This document shows, piece by piece, positions 46,760 through 56,688 of a DNA stretch of 64,000 nt (within the stretch, counting starts at the first letter, position 1; every line of letters begins with the position of its first letter). The notes under the pieces were generated by a model. It saw only the letters and a list, made by a program, of their open reading frames with translations, made no database searches and was not told where the DNA came from. Source of the DNA: Bradyrhizobium sp. NDS-1 (GTDB lineage: Bacteria; Pseudomonadota; Alphaproteobacteria; Rhizobiales; Xanthobacteraceae); assembly GCF_032918005.1 (NCBI RefSeq), contig NZ_CP136628.1, forward strand, positions 310,001-374,000. The letters run 5' to 3'. A program made the position numbers and the translations under genes.

Positions 46760-47545
46760 TTACGAAAACCGCTCCGCAGCCCAGGCATACAGGCTGCCCG
46801 GAATCGGCTTCTCGCCGCCGCGGCCCTTGGGCGAGATGTGCAGGCCGATGATCTCGGGATTGGTGATGAGGCCGAGATAGCTCGAGGGATCGAAGAACAG
46901 CTTTGGTTCAGCGTGCACGGCATAAAACGACTGCTTGGGCAGCGCGCGAGCCAGCTCGCCGGTGCGGCGTGCGAGCGCGGTGAGCGCTGCGGGTCCGTAG
47001 ATCGCGACGCGGATATCCGCGAGGCGGCCCGAGCCGCCGCGCAGGCGGCGCATCATGAAGGTGATGCGGTGGCGCACCGACAGCCAGTTCGGCGTCAGTT
47101 CCTCCTGCTCCATCAGCTCCTCGAAGGCGGCTACGATGCCGTGCTCGGGCGGCAGGTAGATCACGGAATTGCCGAGCTGACGCGGCCGCTCCCAGGCGAA
47201 ATAGGGCTTTGCCGGATCGATCTCGACCGGTTTGAGCAGCAGCACGTCGGCGTCGAGCCAGAGCCCGAGATTCTTCGCCATCAGCTTCATGCGGAAGAAA
47301 TCGCTGAACTGAAGCGTGGTCCAGTCGCGCCAGCTTCCGTCCGGCTGCGGTGGCCGCAGGCGCTCGGAGAATGAGTGCGGCAGGATCGCTTCCGCCTCCG
47401 CGTTTGCGACGCCGGCGGGAAGGCCGGGAATGGTGTCGAAGCTGTAAACCGTGACCTTGTGGCCGGCCGCCAGCTGCGAGCGCAGACAGGTCTGGCGCAA
47501 CGCGTCCATCGGGCCATGCCAGAAGGTGACGATCTCGGGCAGCAT
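46760..47545 (-). CDS. Glycosyltransferase with DXD motif (capsule/OCH1-like)
   Basis: 261 residues. VTFWHGPMDALRQTCLRS opens the fold, LGLWLDADVLLLKP contains the DxD nucleotide-sugar motif (DAD), and SDFFRMKLMAKNLG precedes it. This layout matches the Gly_transf_sug family, which includes OCH1-type and capsular sugar transferases. Acceptor and sugar are unknown. ATG 47545. It stands alone, flanked by DUF6455 and leuD; it may decorate a surface polysaccharide. Confidence 0.78.
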   Translation of the reverse strand: MLPEIVTFWHGPMDALRQTCLRSQLAAGHKVTVYSFDTIPGLPAGVANAEAEAILPHSFSERLRPPQPDGSWRDWTTLQFSDFFRMKLMAKNLGLWLDADVLLLKPVEIDPAKPYFAWERPRQLGNSVIYLPPEHGIVAAFEELMEQEELTPNWLSVRHRITFMMRRLRGGSGRLADIRVAIYGPAALTALARRTGELARALPKQSFYAVHAEPKLFFDPSSYLGLITNPEIIGLHISPKGRGGEKPIPGSLYAWAAERFS

Positions 47546-47621
47546 GCGTGCAGCTATACGCGATGAGCAGGGCAGAGAAAAAGCCCCGGCGCTGACGGCA
47601 CCGAGGCTCGAATGAAAACTA

Positions 47622-47647
47622 GAGCATGATCCGGAAAGATCATGCTC
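47622..47647. terminator. Hairpin after leuD, rhizobial GAGCATGATC element
   Basis: GAGCATGATC, six-base loop, GATCATGCTC. On the minus strand it is followed by TAGTTTTCATTC, so it can terminate leuD. The same palindrome is a common scattered element in rhizobial genomes. Confidence 0.75.
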
Positions 47648-47658
47648 AGTACATACGA

Positions 47659-48264
47659 TCAGGCCCAGGCGCGTTCGCGCTTGAGCTTGTCCTCGTAGCT
47701 GTCGATCGAGGCCTTCTTTTCCATCGTGAGGCCGATGTCGTCGAGGCCGTTGATCAGGCAGTGCTTGCGGAACGGATCGATCTCGAACTTGACCTTGCCG
47801 CCGTCGGGACCGCGGATCTCCTGGTTCGGCAGGTCGATCGTCAGCGTCGCATTGGCGCCGCGCTCGGCATCGTCGAACAGCTTGTCGAGGTCTTCTTGGG
47901 ACACGCGGATCGGCAGAATGCCGTTCTTGAAGCAGTTATTGTAGAAGATGTCGCCGAACGAGGTCGAGATCACGCAACGGATGCCGAAGTCGAGCAGCGC
48001 CCAGGGGGCGTGCTCGCGGCTCGAGCCGCAGCCGAAATTGTCGCCGGCCACCAACACCTTCGCGTTGCGATAGGCGGGCTGGTTGAGGACGAAATCCGGA
48101 TTTTCGCTGCCGTCGTCCTTGTAGCGCTGCTCGGAGAAGAGCCCCTTGCCAAGGCCGGTGCGCTTGATGGTCTTGAGGTACTGCTTCGGAATGATCATGT
48201 CGGTGTCGACATTGATGATCTTCAGCGGCGCCGCGACGCCTTCCAGCGTGGTGAACTTGTCCAT
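47659..48264 (-). CDS. leuD: 3-isopropylmalate dehydratase small subunit
   Basis: 201 residues. [19 protein letters not shown] and [17 protein letters not shown] are the swivel-domain substrate contacts of the aconitase family. It works with LeuC to isomerise 2- to 3-isopropylmalate. ATG at 48264. Its partner leuC lies 3 kb upstream on the same strand, with several unrelated genes between, so they are not one operon. Confidence 0.96.
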   Translation of the reverse strand: MDKFTTLEGVAAPLKIINVDTDMIIPKQYLKTIKRTGLGKGLFSEQRYKDDGSENPDFVLNQPAYRNAKVLVAGDNFGCGSSREHAPWALLDFGIRCVISTSFGDIFYNNCFKNGILPIRVSQEDLDKLFDDAERGANATLTIDLPNQEIRGPDGGKVKFEIDPFRKHCLINGLDDIGLTMEKKASIDSYEDKLKRERAWA

Positions 48265-48349
48265 GGTTGCGCTTTCCGGGGTGGATCAGGGAACCGGTAT
48301 TTATCGCGTCCGGAGCGGAAATCCTAGGCCGAATTCGGCAGATCCAGTC

Positions 48350-48416
48350 TGCCCTGGTCGGGGGCAAGCCTCCCCGCAAGCGGGAGAGGGAGCGAACCGC
48401 CCCTTGTGGCGACGCC
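48350..48416. repeat. Fragment of a CTCCCCGC-type repeat
   Basis: CCTCCCCGCAAGCGGGAGAG is a short GC-rich hairpin followed by a repeat-like tail. It is similar to other scattered elements. Position between leuD and the metallopeptidase gene. Confidence 0.5.
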
Positions 48417-48815
48417 CTACTCCGCCTGAGCCTCGATCGCTTCCATATCGTCGTCCGACAGCCCAAAATGGTGGCCGATCTCGTGGATCAGGACGTGGCG
48501 GACGATGTGGCCGAGGCTCTCGTCGTGCTCGGCCCAGTAGTCCAGGATCGGCCGGCGGTAGAGCCAGACCATGTTGGGCAGCCGCGCCACGTCGCCAAGG
48601 CTCTGCTGCGGCAGGCCGACGCCCTGGAACAGGCCGAGCAGGTCGAACTCGCTCTCGCATTCCATCTCGTTCAGCACTTCCTCGGTCGGGAAGTCGTCGA
48701 CGCGGATGATCACGCCCTCGCAGAGGGTGCGAAACTCCGCCGGCAGGCGCTCGAAGATCTCGTGCGCAGTAGCTTCCATCTCGGCCAGCGAGGGCGCTTT
48801 TAATTCCGTCCACAT
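48417..48815 (-). CDS. Metallopeptidase family protein (zincin-like, HExxH)
   Basis: 132 residues. HVLIHEIGHHFGLSDDDM near 106-123 is the HExxH zinc motif with the downstream acidic residues; it matches the possible-zinc-metallopeptidase family (MMP-like). Function unknown; such proteins may trim stalled or misassembled proteins. No signal peptide, so cytosolic. ATG 48815. It lies upstream of leuD, with about 150 bases between. Confidence 0.85.
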   Translation of the reverse strand: MWTELKAPSLAEMEATAHEIFERLPAEFRTLCEGVIIRVDDFPTEEVLNEMECESEFDLLGLFQGVGLPQQSLGDVARLPNMVWLYRRPILDYWAEHDESLGHIVRHVLIHEIGHHFGLSDDDMEAIEAQAE

Positions 48816-48939
48816 AGGCTTGTCTTAGCGCGGGTTCCTTGGCGATGCATCCGGCTTTATAACCGGGGCGAGGTTGACGGGCGCTTCCAAAACGGGGAGC
48901 GTGGGACCTCGAATGGGACGGTTCAGGTGGGCGGAAAAA

Positions 48940-49254
48940 ATGCGAGCGAAAACAGCGCTGACGCTACTGTGCATGGGGTTGTTTTCGCTATTTTGCGTTG
49001 AGGCCGAGGCGCAGACTGCAAGTTCCGGAATCCGGACAGCCCAGGCGGTATCGCCGGACGATGTCCCCCCGCCACGCAAGCGGCCCCCGGCGCGCTTGCG
49101 CGTCACGCCCTATTACAGCCCTGACGGCGTCTATCCGCGCTATAATCCGGGTCCGAACGCAGTCCGCGTGTGCAACGCGACCTATGTGCAGGAATTCCGG
49201 CCGAGCGGCACGGTGATCGTGCCGCGCGTGAGCTGCTACTGGCGCCCGGGCTGA
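48940..49254 (+). CDS. Small exported protein of unknown function
   Basis: 104 residues from ATG 48940; ATG 48913 would add nine residues and is possible. The signal peptide runs MRAKTALTLLCMGLF to about VEAEAQ. The mature part holds a basic PPPRKRPPARLR stretch, a Tyr/Pro region (YYSPDGVYPRYNPG) and two Cys. Adjacent to two more tiny exported genes in the same region; no domain recognised. Confidence 0.65.
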   Translation: MRAKTALTLLCMGLFSLFCVEAEAQTASSGIRTAQAVSPDDVPPPRKRPPARLRVTPYYSPDGVYPRYNPGPNAVRVCNATYVQEFRPSGTVIVPRVSCYWRPG

Positions 49255-49288
49255 CGCGGCGCCCGGCGTTGGAGCCCTTGAGGTGATC

Positions 49289-49546
49289 ATGGGGAGATGG
49301 ATTGCAGGGGCCGTTGCCGTCGCGCTTGCCGCCGGTCTGCCTCGCGCCTCCGCGGCGCCTAGGACGGCGATTCCGGAGGCCTCGGCCGGGATTGCCGTCT
49401 TCGATGCGCGACGGCCCGCGCGAGCCTACGTCGTGCCGCCCCTCGTGCGCCGGGATCCCCGCTACTATGCGCGGCCCGTGCACTATCGTCCCTATCCCTA
49501 CGGCGTGCCGGCACCCTTCGTGTTCGGCTACGGGCCGTTCTGGTGA
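49289..49546 (+). CDS. Small exported Tyr/Pro-rich protein
   Basis: 85 residues. GAGG lies five bases before ATG 49289; a GTG two codons earlier is less likely. Signal peptide near residue 24 (PRASAAP). The mature part is rich in Arg, Tyr and Pro, ending YPYGVPAPFVFGYGPFW. It follows the previous exported gene by 34 bases, so the two probably form one operon. Converges with DUF1330 with four bases between stops. No family recognised. Confidence 0.6.
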   Translation: MGRWIAGAVAVALAAGLPRASAAPRTAIPEASAGIAVFDARRPARAYVVPPLVRRDPRYYARPVHYRPYPYGVPAPFVFGYGPFW

Positions 49547-49550
49547 CGCG

Positions 49551-49847
49551 CTAGCTCGGCGTAAATCCCTTGACCAGCAGCACGGTCGCCTCTGCGCCGG
49601 CTTTGCGGTCGCGGGAGATCTGCTCGTAGTCGGGTGAGTTCGAGAAGGCGAGGAAGGCCGTCTCGTCGGGAAACGACATCATGACGAGCTTGTCGTGCGG
49701 CCATGCGCCTTCGAGCACGCGCGGGCGCTCGTCGGCGGCGAGCAGCCGGCCATTGTACTTCCTGAACACATCGAAGAACCGCGCCTGGTAGCGGTCATAG
49801 GCCGCGCGGTCGGTCATCTTCAATTGTGCAATCGCATAAACGGTCAT
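49551..49847 (-). CDS. DUF1330 domain protein
   Basis: 98 residues from ATG 49847, with GAGGAG at nine bases. Ferredoxin-like alpha-beta fold (dimeric alpha/beta barrel) with KLVMMSFPDETAFLAFSNSPDY and the usual VLVKGF-type end. Function of this family is unknown; it may bind small ligands. The frame is open to 49910 but lacks a ribosome site there. Confidence 0.85.
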   Translation of the reverse strand: MTVYAIAQLKMTDRAAYDRYQARFFDVFRKYNGRLLAADERPRVLEGAWPHDKLVMMSFPDETAFLAFSNSPDYEQISRDRKAGAEATVLLVKGFTPS

Positions 49848-50025
49848 CTTCAAAACTCCTCTTCGTCGCGGCACTGCGTCGCATCGCAGAGCCCGGCGCC
49901 GTTCATTCATGGGGCGTTCACGTCACCCCCCCCAATTTAATCTTGGGAGCGACCGTCATTGAACAGCGATGGCGCGGCCGAGACGTCGCGTCGCAACTTC
50001 GCTGTAGAGATTCAGGGAGAATTCC

Positions 50026-50595
50026 ATGTTGAGGAGTTTGGGTCTCAGGGCAGGCCCGATTCGACTGCTCGGGATTGCGGCCGCCGCAACGCTGATGCTG
50101 TCGGCCGGCACCGCGCGCCGTGCTGAAGCGCTGACCTTGATCAATCCGGCGACGTCACCTGCGACGAAGGCTGCGGCCGACGACCTCGTCACGCAGGTTC
50201 GTGGCGGGCCCGGCGGACATGGCGGCCACTTTCACGGTGGAGGTTTCCGCGGTGGCGGCTTCCACGGCGGCGGCTTTCGCGGTGGTCATATCGGCGGCGG
50301 TGGATTTCATCGCGGTCATATCGGCGGCTTCCGCGCCGGGCCGGCTATTCACCGTCATGTCGGCGGCCATCACCATGGCGGCTTTCGCTACGGCGGATAT
50401 GGCGGCTACCACCGCCACTGGGGCCATCATCATCGTCCCCATTTCGGCCATCGTCACTTCCACCGGCGCTATTATGTCGGCGGCTACTATCCCGCCTACC
50501 ACTATCCGCGCCGCTGCCGGATCATCTTCACCTATTACGGCCCGCGCCGCGTCTGCCACTGGCCGCGCTGGCACTATCCGTACCGGTATTGGTGA
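50026..50595 (+). CDS. Exported His/Gly-rich protein, possible metal binder
   Basis: 189 residues. A signal peptide is likely, ending near RRAEALT (about 36). From about 58 to 160 the chain is dominated by Gly-Gly-His-type repeats (GGGFRGGGFHGGGFRGGHIG and so on) with about 28 His, then a Tyr/Trp/Arg tail (YYGPRRVCHWPRW) with two Cys. This pattern suggests metal buffering or a disordered surface layer. ATG 50026 after AGGGAGA. No neighbour explains it; I am not aware of a named family. Confidence 0.75.
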   Translation: MLRSLGLRAGPIRLLGIAAAATLMLSAGTARRAEALTLINPATSPATKAAADDLVTQVRGGPGGHGGHFHGGGFRGGGFHGGGFRGGHIGGGGFHRGHIGGFRAGPAIHRHVGGHHHGGFRYGGYGGYHRHWGHHHRPHFGHRHFHRRYYVGGYYPAYHYPRRCRIIFTYYGPRRVCHWPRWHYPYRYW

Positions 50596-50617
50596 TGTGA
50601 GCTGCTAGCTCCGCATT

Positions 50618-50745
50618 CGTCATGGCCGGGCACAGCCATCCGAAGGACGGCGTCGCTTCCGCTCGCCTATGTCCCGGCCATACACGTTCTTGGAGCGTGA
50701 ACGAGAGGCCCCTGGATGCCCGGGACAAGCCCCCGGGCATGACGG
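50618..50745. repeat. Intergenic repeat mosaic, family D
   Basis: TCGTCATGGCCGGGC at the left, GGATGCCCGGGACAAGC and CCCGGGCATGACGG at the right, with several inner GCC/GGC arms. It is related to the 6965 copy, though with a different centre. It lies between convergent genes. Confidence 0.7.
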
Positions 50746-50755
50746 AGCGCCAAAG

Positions 50756-50956
50756 CTAATCTCTCAGCTTCCACGATGCGGATCTCCACCGCATCAGATT
50801 ATCCAGCTTCCATTGCTTGAACAGCGCCGGCGGCCAGTGGCTGAGCTTCGAGGTCTCCTCGACCTCGGGCCTGGCGACGACGCGCAGCGGCGCTGCGCGC
50901 CGGTGCTGGCGCGTGGCCTCGCTGATCAGGTCGACATATTCCGGCTTGTTGGCCAT
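50756..50956 (-). CDS. Small hypothetical protein
   Basis: 66 residues, MANKPEYVDLISEATRQHRR onward, basic and Trp-rich at the end. GAGGA lies eight bases before ATG 50956. Length and ribosome site support a gene, but no family is recognised. It lies upstream of a repeat and downstream of leuC on the same strand, about 95 bases apart. Confidence 0.45.
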   Translation of the reverse strand: MANKPEYVDLISEATRQHRRAAPLRVVARPEVEETSKLSHWPPALFKQWKLDNLMRWRSASWKLRD

Positions 50957-51050
50957 ATGCAGCGTCCTCGCGAAACCCTCGCGAGGACGAGAATGAGACG
51001 CCGCAGATTAAGGGCGGTTTGACGCGATCGCTACAATTGCAGGAACGGGC

Positions 51051-52457
<1,407 letters not shown>

Positions 52458-52526
52458 GAGCGTCAGCTCCGAAAAACGTTGGTAACGGATGTGCGCGGTC
52501 ACGCGCGGGGCAACAGGCAGTCTTCA

Positions 52527-52546
52527 GCGCAGCTTTTAGGCTGCGC
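52527..52546. promoter_or_regulatory. Hairpin over the stop of the leader ORF
   Basis: GCGCAGC, six-base loop, GCTGCGC. In the minus-strand transcript the loop contains the TAA of the leader ORF, about 70 bases before leuC. Its T tail is poor, so it is not an evident terminator; an attenuator-like role is possible. Confidence 0.45.
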
Positions 52547-52664
52547 GCGTAAGCTCTGACGTTGCCGAGGTCGCGAAGCGTCCGAAGAACCGTCCAGGCA
52601 GCCGCGAGCGATCGTCGATGACGATGCGTTTGATGGGCTCCATGCTGGTCCGATCTGGAAACAT
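52536..52664 (-). CDS. Leader small ORF upstream of leuC (possible leaderless)
   Basis: 42 residues from ATG 52664 (or 35 from ATG 52643, beginning MEPIKRIVID). TATATT at 52671-52676 ends six bases before ATG 52664, so transcription could begin at the AUG. No ribosome site exists for either ATG. The peptide contains only two Leu, so it is not a classical Leu leader peptide. The ORF ends in the loop of a hairpin. Real or not cannot be settled from sequence alone. Confidence 0.4.
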   Translation of the reverse strand: MFPDRTSMEPIKRIVIDDRSRLPGRFFGRFATSATSELTRAA

Positions 52665-52730
52665 TCTACGAATATATAGCAGGCCGAACCGGAATCGCGA
52701 GGGCTTTGACGCGCGCGGCTGACGCAACAA

Positions 52731-52759
52731 AAAAGCGCGGGGTTTTGCCCCGCGCTTTT
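52731..52759 (-). terminator. Rho-independent terminator of rplS
   Basis: Perfect 12-bp stem AAAAGCGCGGGG / CCCCGCGCTTTT with a five-base loop. On the minus strand it is followed by TTTTGTTG. It ends the translation-gene cluster. Confidence 0.93.
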
Positions 52760-52782
52760 GGAAACTCGGCTGTAAGCGGAGC

Positions 52783-53163
52783 TTACTCGTTGACGGCCTT
52801 GGCGTGCTCGGTCTTCTCGACGATGCGAGCCGACTTGCCGCGCAGATTGCGGAGATAATAGAGCTTGGCGCGACGCACCTTGCCGCGGCGCACCACCTTG
52901 ATCGAGTCGATCATCGGCGACATCACCGGGAACACGCGCTCGACGCCCTCGCCATACGAGATCTTGCGCACGGTGAAGCTCTCGTTGAGGCCGCCGCCGG
53001 AACGGCCGATGCAGACGCCTTCATAGGCCTGCACGCGGGTGCGGTCGCCTTCGACGACCTTCACGTTGACGATCACGGTGTCGCCGGGACCGAATTCCGG
53101 AATGTCCTTGCCGGCGGACAGCTTGTCGAATTGCTCTTGCTCGAGCTGCTTGATCAGGTTCAT
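52783..53163 (-). CDS. rplS: 50S ribosomal protein L19
   Basis: 126 residues. [23 protein letters not shown], the conserved [19 protein letters not shown] and [14 protein letters not shown] identify L19, which sits at the 30S-50S interface. It is the last gene of the ffh-rpsP-rimM-trmD-rplS cluster. ATG 53163 is 110 bases after trmD. The C-terminal tail is slightly longer than in E. coli. Confidence 0.97.
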   Translation of the reverse strand: MNLIKQLEQEQFDKLSAGKDIPEFGPGDTVIVNVKVVEGDRTRVQAYEGVCIGRSGGGLNESFTVRKISYGEGVERVFPVMSPMIDSIKVVRRGKVRRAKLYYLRNLRGKSARIVEKTEHAKAVNE

Positions 53164-53273
53164 GGGTAAATCTCCATCGGCGCGCCCAGCCCTGGAAGCG
53201 GGGGGCTGCGCAAAATTCGTCTATCCAGCCATTGCGGATTTGGCCGCTGCTATAAGGCAAGCCGGAGCGTTTG

Positions 53274-54029
53274 TCACCCGTCTGTCTTGTTTTTTGGTGT
53301 TTTTTGGCGACCGGCTCGATTCGGAGGCTTGCTCGGGATTTGAGCCCACAAATCCGGCCGCCGGGCCTTGGTGAGGGCCTCGGATTGCGCCCGCCGCCAG
53401 CTCGCGACCCTGGCATGGTCGCCGGAAGTCAGGATGTCAGGGATCGGAGCCCCCTCGAAGAGCTGCGGACGGGTGTATTGGGGGTACTCCAGAAGGCCAT
53501 CCGAGAAGCTTTCCTCGGTTCCCGAGGCCTCCTTGCCCATCACCCCCGGCAGCAGCCTGACGCAGGCGTCGATCAGCGCCAACGCAGCTATTTCGCCCCC
53601 GGAGAGCACGTAATCCCCGATCGAGACCTCCTCCAGGCCTCGCCCGTCGATCACCCGCTGGTCGACCCCCTCGAAGCGCCCGCAGACGATCAGGGGGCCG
53701 GGACCCTTCGCCAGTTCCAGGACACGGGCCTGGGTCAATGGCCGACCGCGTGGGCTCATCAGGAGTCTTGGCCGTTCCGGGCTGATCGCGGCAGCATCGA
53801 TCGCGGCCGCCAGAACGTCCGCCCGCAGCACCATGCCCGGGCCGCCGCCGGCCGGGGTGTCGTCGACGCTGCGGTGGCGGTCGGTGGCGGAGGCCCTGAT
53901 GTCCCGGGCCTCGATCTCCCAGAGTCCTGACGCCAGCGCCCGCCCGGCGAGGCTCACGCCGAGCGGTCCCGGAAACATCTCCGGAAACAGCGTCAGCACC
54001 GTCGCGCGCCAGGGTGAGGGATTGGTCAT
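53274..54029 (-). CDS. trmD: tRNA (guanine37-N1)-methyltransferase
   Basis: 251 residues. [21 protein letters not shown] opens the SPOUT knot fold; [28 protein letters not shown] and [13 protein letters not shown] are the SAM-binding trefoil motifs. It methylates G37 of certain tRNAs and prevents frameshifting. Between rimM and rplS. ATG at 54029; a family-C repeat fills the 126-base gap to rimM. Confidence 0.96.
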   Translation of the reverse strand: MTNPSPWRATVLTLFPEMFPGPLGVSLAGRALASGLWEIEARDIRASATDRHRSVDDTPAGGGPGMVLRADVLAAAIDAAAISPERPRLLMSPRGRPLTQARVLELAKGPGPLIVCGRFEGVDQRVIDGRGLEEVSIGDYVLSGGEIAALALIDACVRLLPGVMGKEASGTEESFSDGLLEYPQYTRPQLFEGAPIPDILTSGDHARVASWRRAQSEALTKARRPDLWAQIPSKPPNRAGRQKTPKNKTDG

Positions 54030-54042
54030 CGTATCTCAGTTG

Positions 54043-54184
54043 TTGTCGTGCCGGACAAGCGTGCCGAAAGCGCGCGCAGATCCGTGACCCATATCCACCG
54101 CAGCTTGCTTTGCGATGGCTGGAGCCGCCAGCTTAGCCAAAACCACGGCCTGTGGTTATGGGTCTCCGCGTTCGCGGGGACGAC
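54043..54184. repeat. Intergenic repeat, family C, overlapping the end of rimM
   Basis: The right end shares CCTGTGGTTATGGGT and CGGGGACGAC with other copies, while the left end holds GCCGGACAAGCG and CGCGCAGATCC, an inverted module. The rimM stop (54156-54158) and the last nine codons lie inside it, so the repeat supplies coding sequence. Confidence 0.8.
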
Positions 54185-54713
54185 TCGCGGAGAGAGCTTC
54201 GCCTCGCTCCTCCCCCTCGACCTCCTGCGGCAGCGCGATCACCACGCGGCCGCCGGCAATGTCGACCTCCGGCACCACCGCGTTCGTGAACGGCAGCAGC
54301 ATCGTCGTGCCGCTGGGCGGAGCGATCTCGATGATGTCGCCGGCGCCGAAATTGTGAATCGCGAGCACGCGCCCGAGCGCATCGCCGTCGGTGGTGACGG
54401 CGGCGAGCCCGATCAGATCGGTGTGGTAATATTCGTCCGCGTCCGTCGCAGGCAATTTTTCGCGCGCGACATAGAGCTCGATGCCGTTGAGGCGCTCGGC
54501 CTCATCGCGGGTCGTGACGCCCTTGAACGTCGCGACCAGATGATCCTTTGCCTCGCGCGCCGTTGCGACCTCAAACTGGCGCTTGCCGTCTTTCGACAGC
54601 AGCGGACCGTAGCGCCTGACGGCAAAGGGATCTTCGGTGAAGGTCCATAGTTTGACCGCACCGCGCACACCATGCGCGGCGCCGATCCGCGCGACGCAGA
54701 CCAGCGCCGACAT
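54156..54713 (-). CDS. rimM: 16S rRNA processing/30S maturation protein RimM
   Basis: 185 residues. [21 protein letters not shown] near 5-25 and the PRC-barrel [29 protein letters not shown] are characteristic; RimM helps mature the 30S head through S19. Nine bases downstream of rpsP. The C-terminal SRPRERGDP is encoded by a repeat, so the natural end is probably not this sequence in relatives. ATG at 54713. Confidence 0.94.
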   Translation of the reverse strand: MSALVCVARIGAAHGVRGAVKLWTFTEDPFAVRRYGPLLSKDGKRQFEVATAREAKDHLVATFKGVTTRDEAERLNGIELYVAREKLPATDADEYYHTDLIGLAAVTTDGDALGRVLAIHNFGAGDIIEIAPPSGTTMLLPFTNAVVPEVDIAGGRVVIALPQEVEGEERGEALSASRPRERGDP

Positions 54714-54722
54714 GATCCGGCC

Positions 54723-55055
54723 TTAACCCTTCGCGGCGGCTTCGGCCTGCGCTTTGCGCTCCTTGCGCGGCACGGCCTTCTCGGGGTTGTTGCGGGCTTC
54801 GCGCTTCTTGACGCCGGCGGCGTCGAGGAAACGGGCCACGCGGTCCGAGGGCTGCGCGCCCTTGGCGAGCCAGGCCTTCACCTTGTCCATGTCGAGCTTG
54901 AGGCGGGTCTCGTTGTCCTTCGGCAGCAGCGGGTTGAAATGGCCAAGACGCTCGATGAAGCGGCCATCGCGCGGAAAGCGCGAGTCGGCGACGACGACGT
55001 GATAGACGGGACGCTTCTTGGTGCCTGCACGGGCGAGGCGGATAACGACGGACAT
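54723..55055 (-). CDS. rpsP: 30S ribosomal protein S16
   Basis: 110 residues. [19 protein letters not shown] and [22 protein letters not shown] are strongly conserved. A basic Lys/Ala tail ([14 protein letters not shown]) extends beyond the core, as in other alphaproteobacteria. It helps 30S assembly. Spacing: 85 bases after ffh and nine bases before rimM, so it should be cotranscribed with both. Confidence 0.97.
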   Translation of the reverse strand: MSVVIRLARAGTKKRPVYHVVVADSRFPRDGRFIERLGHFNPLLPKDNETRLKLDMDKVKAWLAKGAQPSDRVARFLDAAGVKKREARNNPEKAVPRKERKAQAEAAAKG

Positions 55056-55140
55056 TCAGTTCTCCTTCAAAGTACGGTTTGTTCGGTTGATTGGTATTCC
55101 GCGTTGCGCGGGACGCTCGCGATCCCCCGCGACGAATTCC

Positions 55141-56688
55141 TCATTTCTTCTTGCCGGGGAAGCCGCCGAGGCCCGGAAGGGTCGGCTTGCCGCTGAGGCC
55201 CGTAAGTCCCGGCAAATTCGGTAGACCCGAGCGAAGACCCGGCGGCAGTTCCTTCGGCAGGCTGGGCAGACCTTGTCCACCGCCGGCCTGCATCTTCTCC
55301 TGCATCGCCTTCATCTCTTCGGGCGAAGGCATCTTCATGCCGCCGCCGAAGCCCATCGCCTGGGCGATGCCGGCGAGCGGGCCGCGCTTGCCGGAGCCCA
55401 TCGCCTTCATCATGTCGGCCATGTTCCGGTGCATCTTGAGCAGCTTGTTGACCTGTTCGACGTTCTGGCCGGAACCGGCGGCGATGCGCTTCTTGCGGCT
55501 GGCCTTGAGCAGGTCGGGATGACGGCGCTCGTCGCGCGTCATGGAATCGATGATCGCGACCTGGCGCTTCAAGATCTTGTCGTCGATGCCGGCGGCCGCG
55601 ATCTGGTTCTTCATCTTGGAGATGCCGGGCATCATGCCCATCAGCCCGCTGATGCCGCCCATATTGGCCATCTGCGATAGCTGCTCGCGCATGTCGTTGA
55701 GGTCGAACTGACCCTTGCGCATGCGCTCGGCAGTGCGCGCGGCCTTTTCGGCGTCGATATTGGCGGCCGCGCGCTCGACCAGCGACACCACGTCGCCCAT
55801 GCCGAGGATGCGGCCGGCGATACGGTCGGGATGGAAATCTTCCAGGGCATCGGTCTTTTCGCCGGTGCCGATCAGCTTGATCGGCTTGCCGGTGACGGCG
55901 CGCATCGACAGCGCGGCGCCGCCGCGGCCATCGCCGTCCACGCGGGTCAGCACGATGCCGGTGAGGCCGACGCGCTGGTCGAACGAGCGCGCGAGGTTGA
56001 CGGCGTCCTGACCGGTCAGACTGTCGGCGACCAGCAGCACTTCATGCGGATTGGCTGCAGCTTTGATCGCGGCCGCTTCCGCCATCATCTCTTCGTCCAG
56101 CGTGGTGCGGCCGGCGGTGTCGAGCAGCACGATGTCGTAGCCGCCGAGCTTGCCGGCTTCCAGTGCGCGCTTCGCAATCTGCGGCGGCTGCTGCCCCGCG
56201 ACGATCGGCAAGGTGGGAATATCGAGATCGCGGCCGAGCACGGCCAGCTGCTCCATCGCCGCCGGACGATAGACGTCGAGCGAGGCCATCAGCACCTTGC
56301 GCTTGTCGCGCTGGACCAGGCGGCGGGCGAGCTTCGCGGTGGTGGTGGTCTTGCCCGAGCCTTGCAGGCCGACCATCATGATCGGCACCGGCGGCACGGA
56401 ATTGACGTCGATGGTCTGGCTTTCGGCGCCGAGCGTGTTGATCAGCTCGTCATGGACGATCTTGACCACCATCTGGCCGGGTGTGACCGACTTGACGACG
56501 GTGGCGCCGATCGCCTGCTCGCGGACGCGCTCGGTGAAGCTGCGGACCACCTCGAGCGCGACGTCGGCTTCCAGCAGCGCGCGGCGCACCTCGCGCATCG
56601 CGGCATCGACGTCCTTTTCGGTCAGCGCGCCGCGCCCCGTCAGACGATCGAGAATGCCACCAAGCCGTTCCGACAGATTGTCGAACAA
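55141..56688 (-). CDS. ffh: Signal recognition particle protein Ffh
   Basis: 515 residues. The N domain is followed by the GTPase G domain with GLQGSGKTTTTAKLA, DTAGRTTLDEEM and TRVDGDGRGGAAL, then a methionine-rich M domain (about 300-440) and a Gly/Pro-rich tail. It binds 4.5S RNA and nascent signal sequences and docks at FtsY. ATG at 56688. First gene of the cluster; no SRP RNA gene was found in the window. Confidence 0.97.
   Translation of the reverse strand: MFDNLSERLGGILDRLTGRGALTEKDVDAAMREVRRALLEADVALEVVRSFTERVREQAIGATVVKSVTPGQMVVKIVHDELINTLGAESQTIDVNSVPPVPIMMVGLQGSGKTTTTAKLARRLVQRDKRKVLMASLDVYRPAAMEQLAVLGRDLDIPTLPIVAGQQPPQIAKRALEAGKLGGYDIVLLDTAGRTTLDEEMMAEAAAIKAAANPHEVLLVADSLTGQDAVNLARSFDQRVGLTGIVLTRVDGDGRGGAALSMRAVTGKPIKLIGTGEKTDALEDFHPDRIAGRILGMGDVVSLVERAAANIDAEKAARTAERMRKGQFDLNDMREQLSQMANMGGISGLMGMMPGISKMKNQIAAAGIDDKILKRQVAIIDSMTRDERRHPDLLKASRKKRIAAGSGQNVEQVNKLLKMHRNMADMMKAMGSGKRGPLAGIAQAMGFGGGMKMPSPEEMKAMQEKMQAGGGQGLPSLPKELPPGLRSGLPNLPGLTGLSGKPTLPGLGGFPGKKK

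Larger units (their letters stand above)
52458..52782. other. 325-base region between leuC and rplS
   Basis: Contains the leuC leader with a 42-codon ORF (52536-52664), a hairpin over its stop codon (52527-52546) and the rplS terminator (52731-52759). The rest appears to be spacer with an AT-rich promoter-like block near 52665-52680. Confidence 0.6.
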
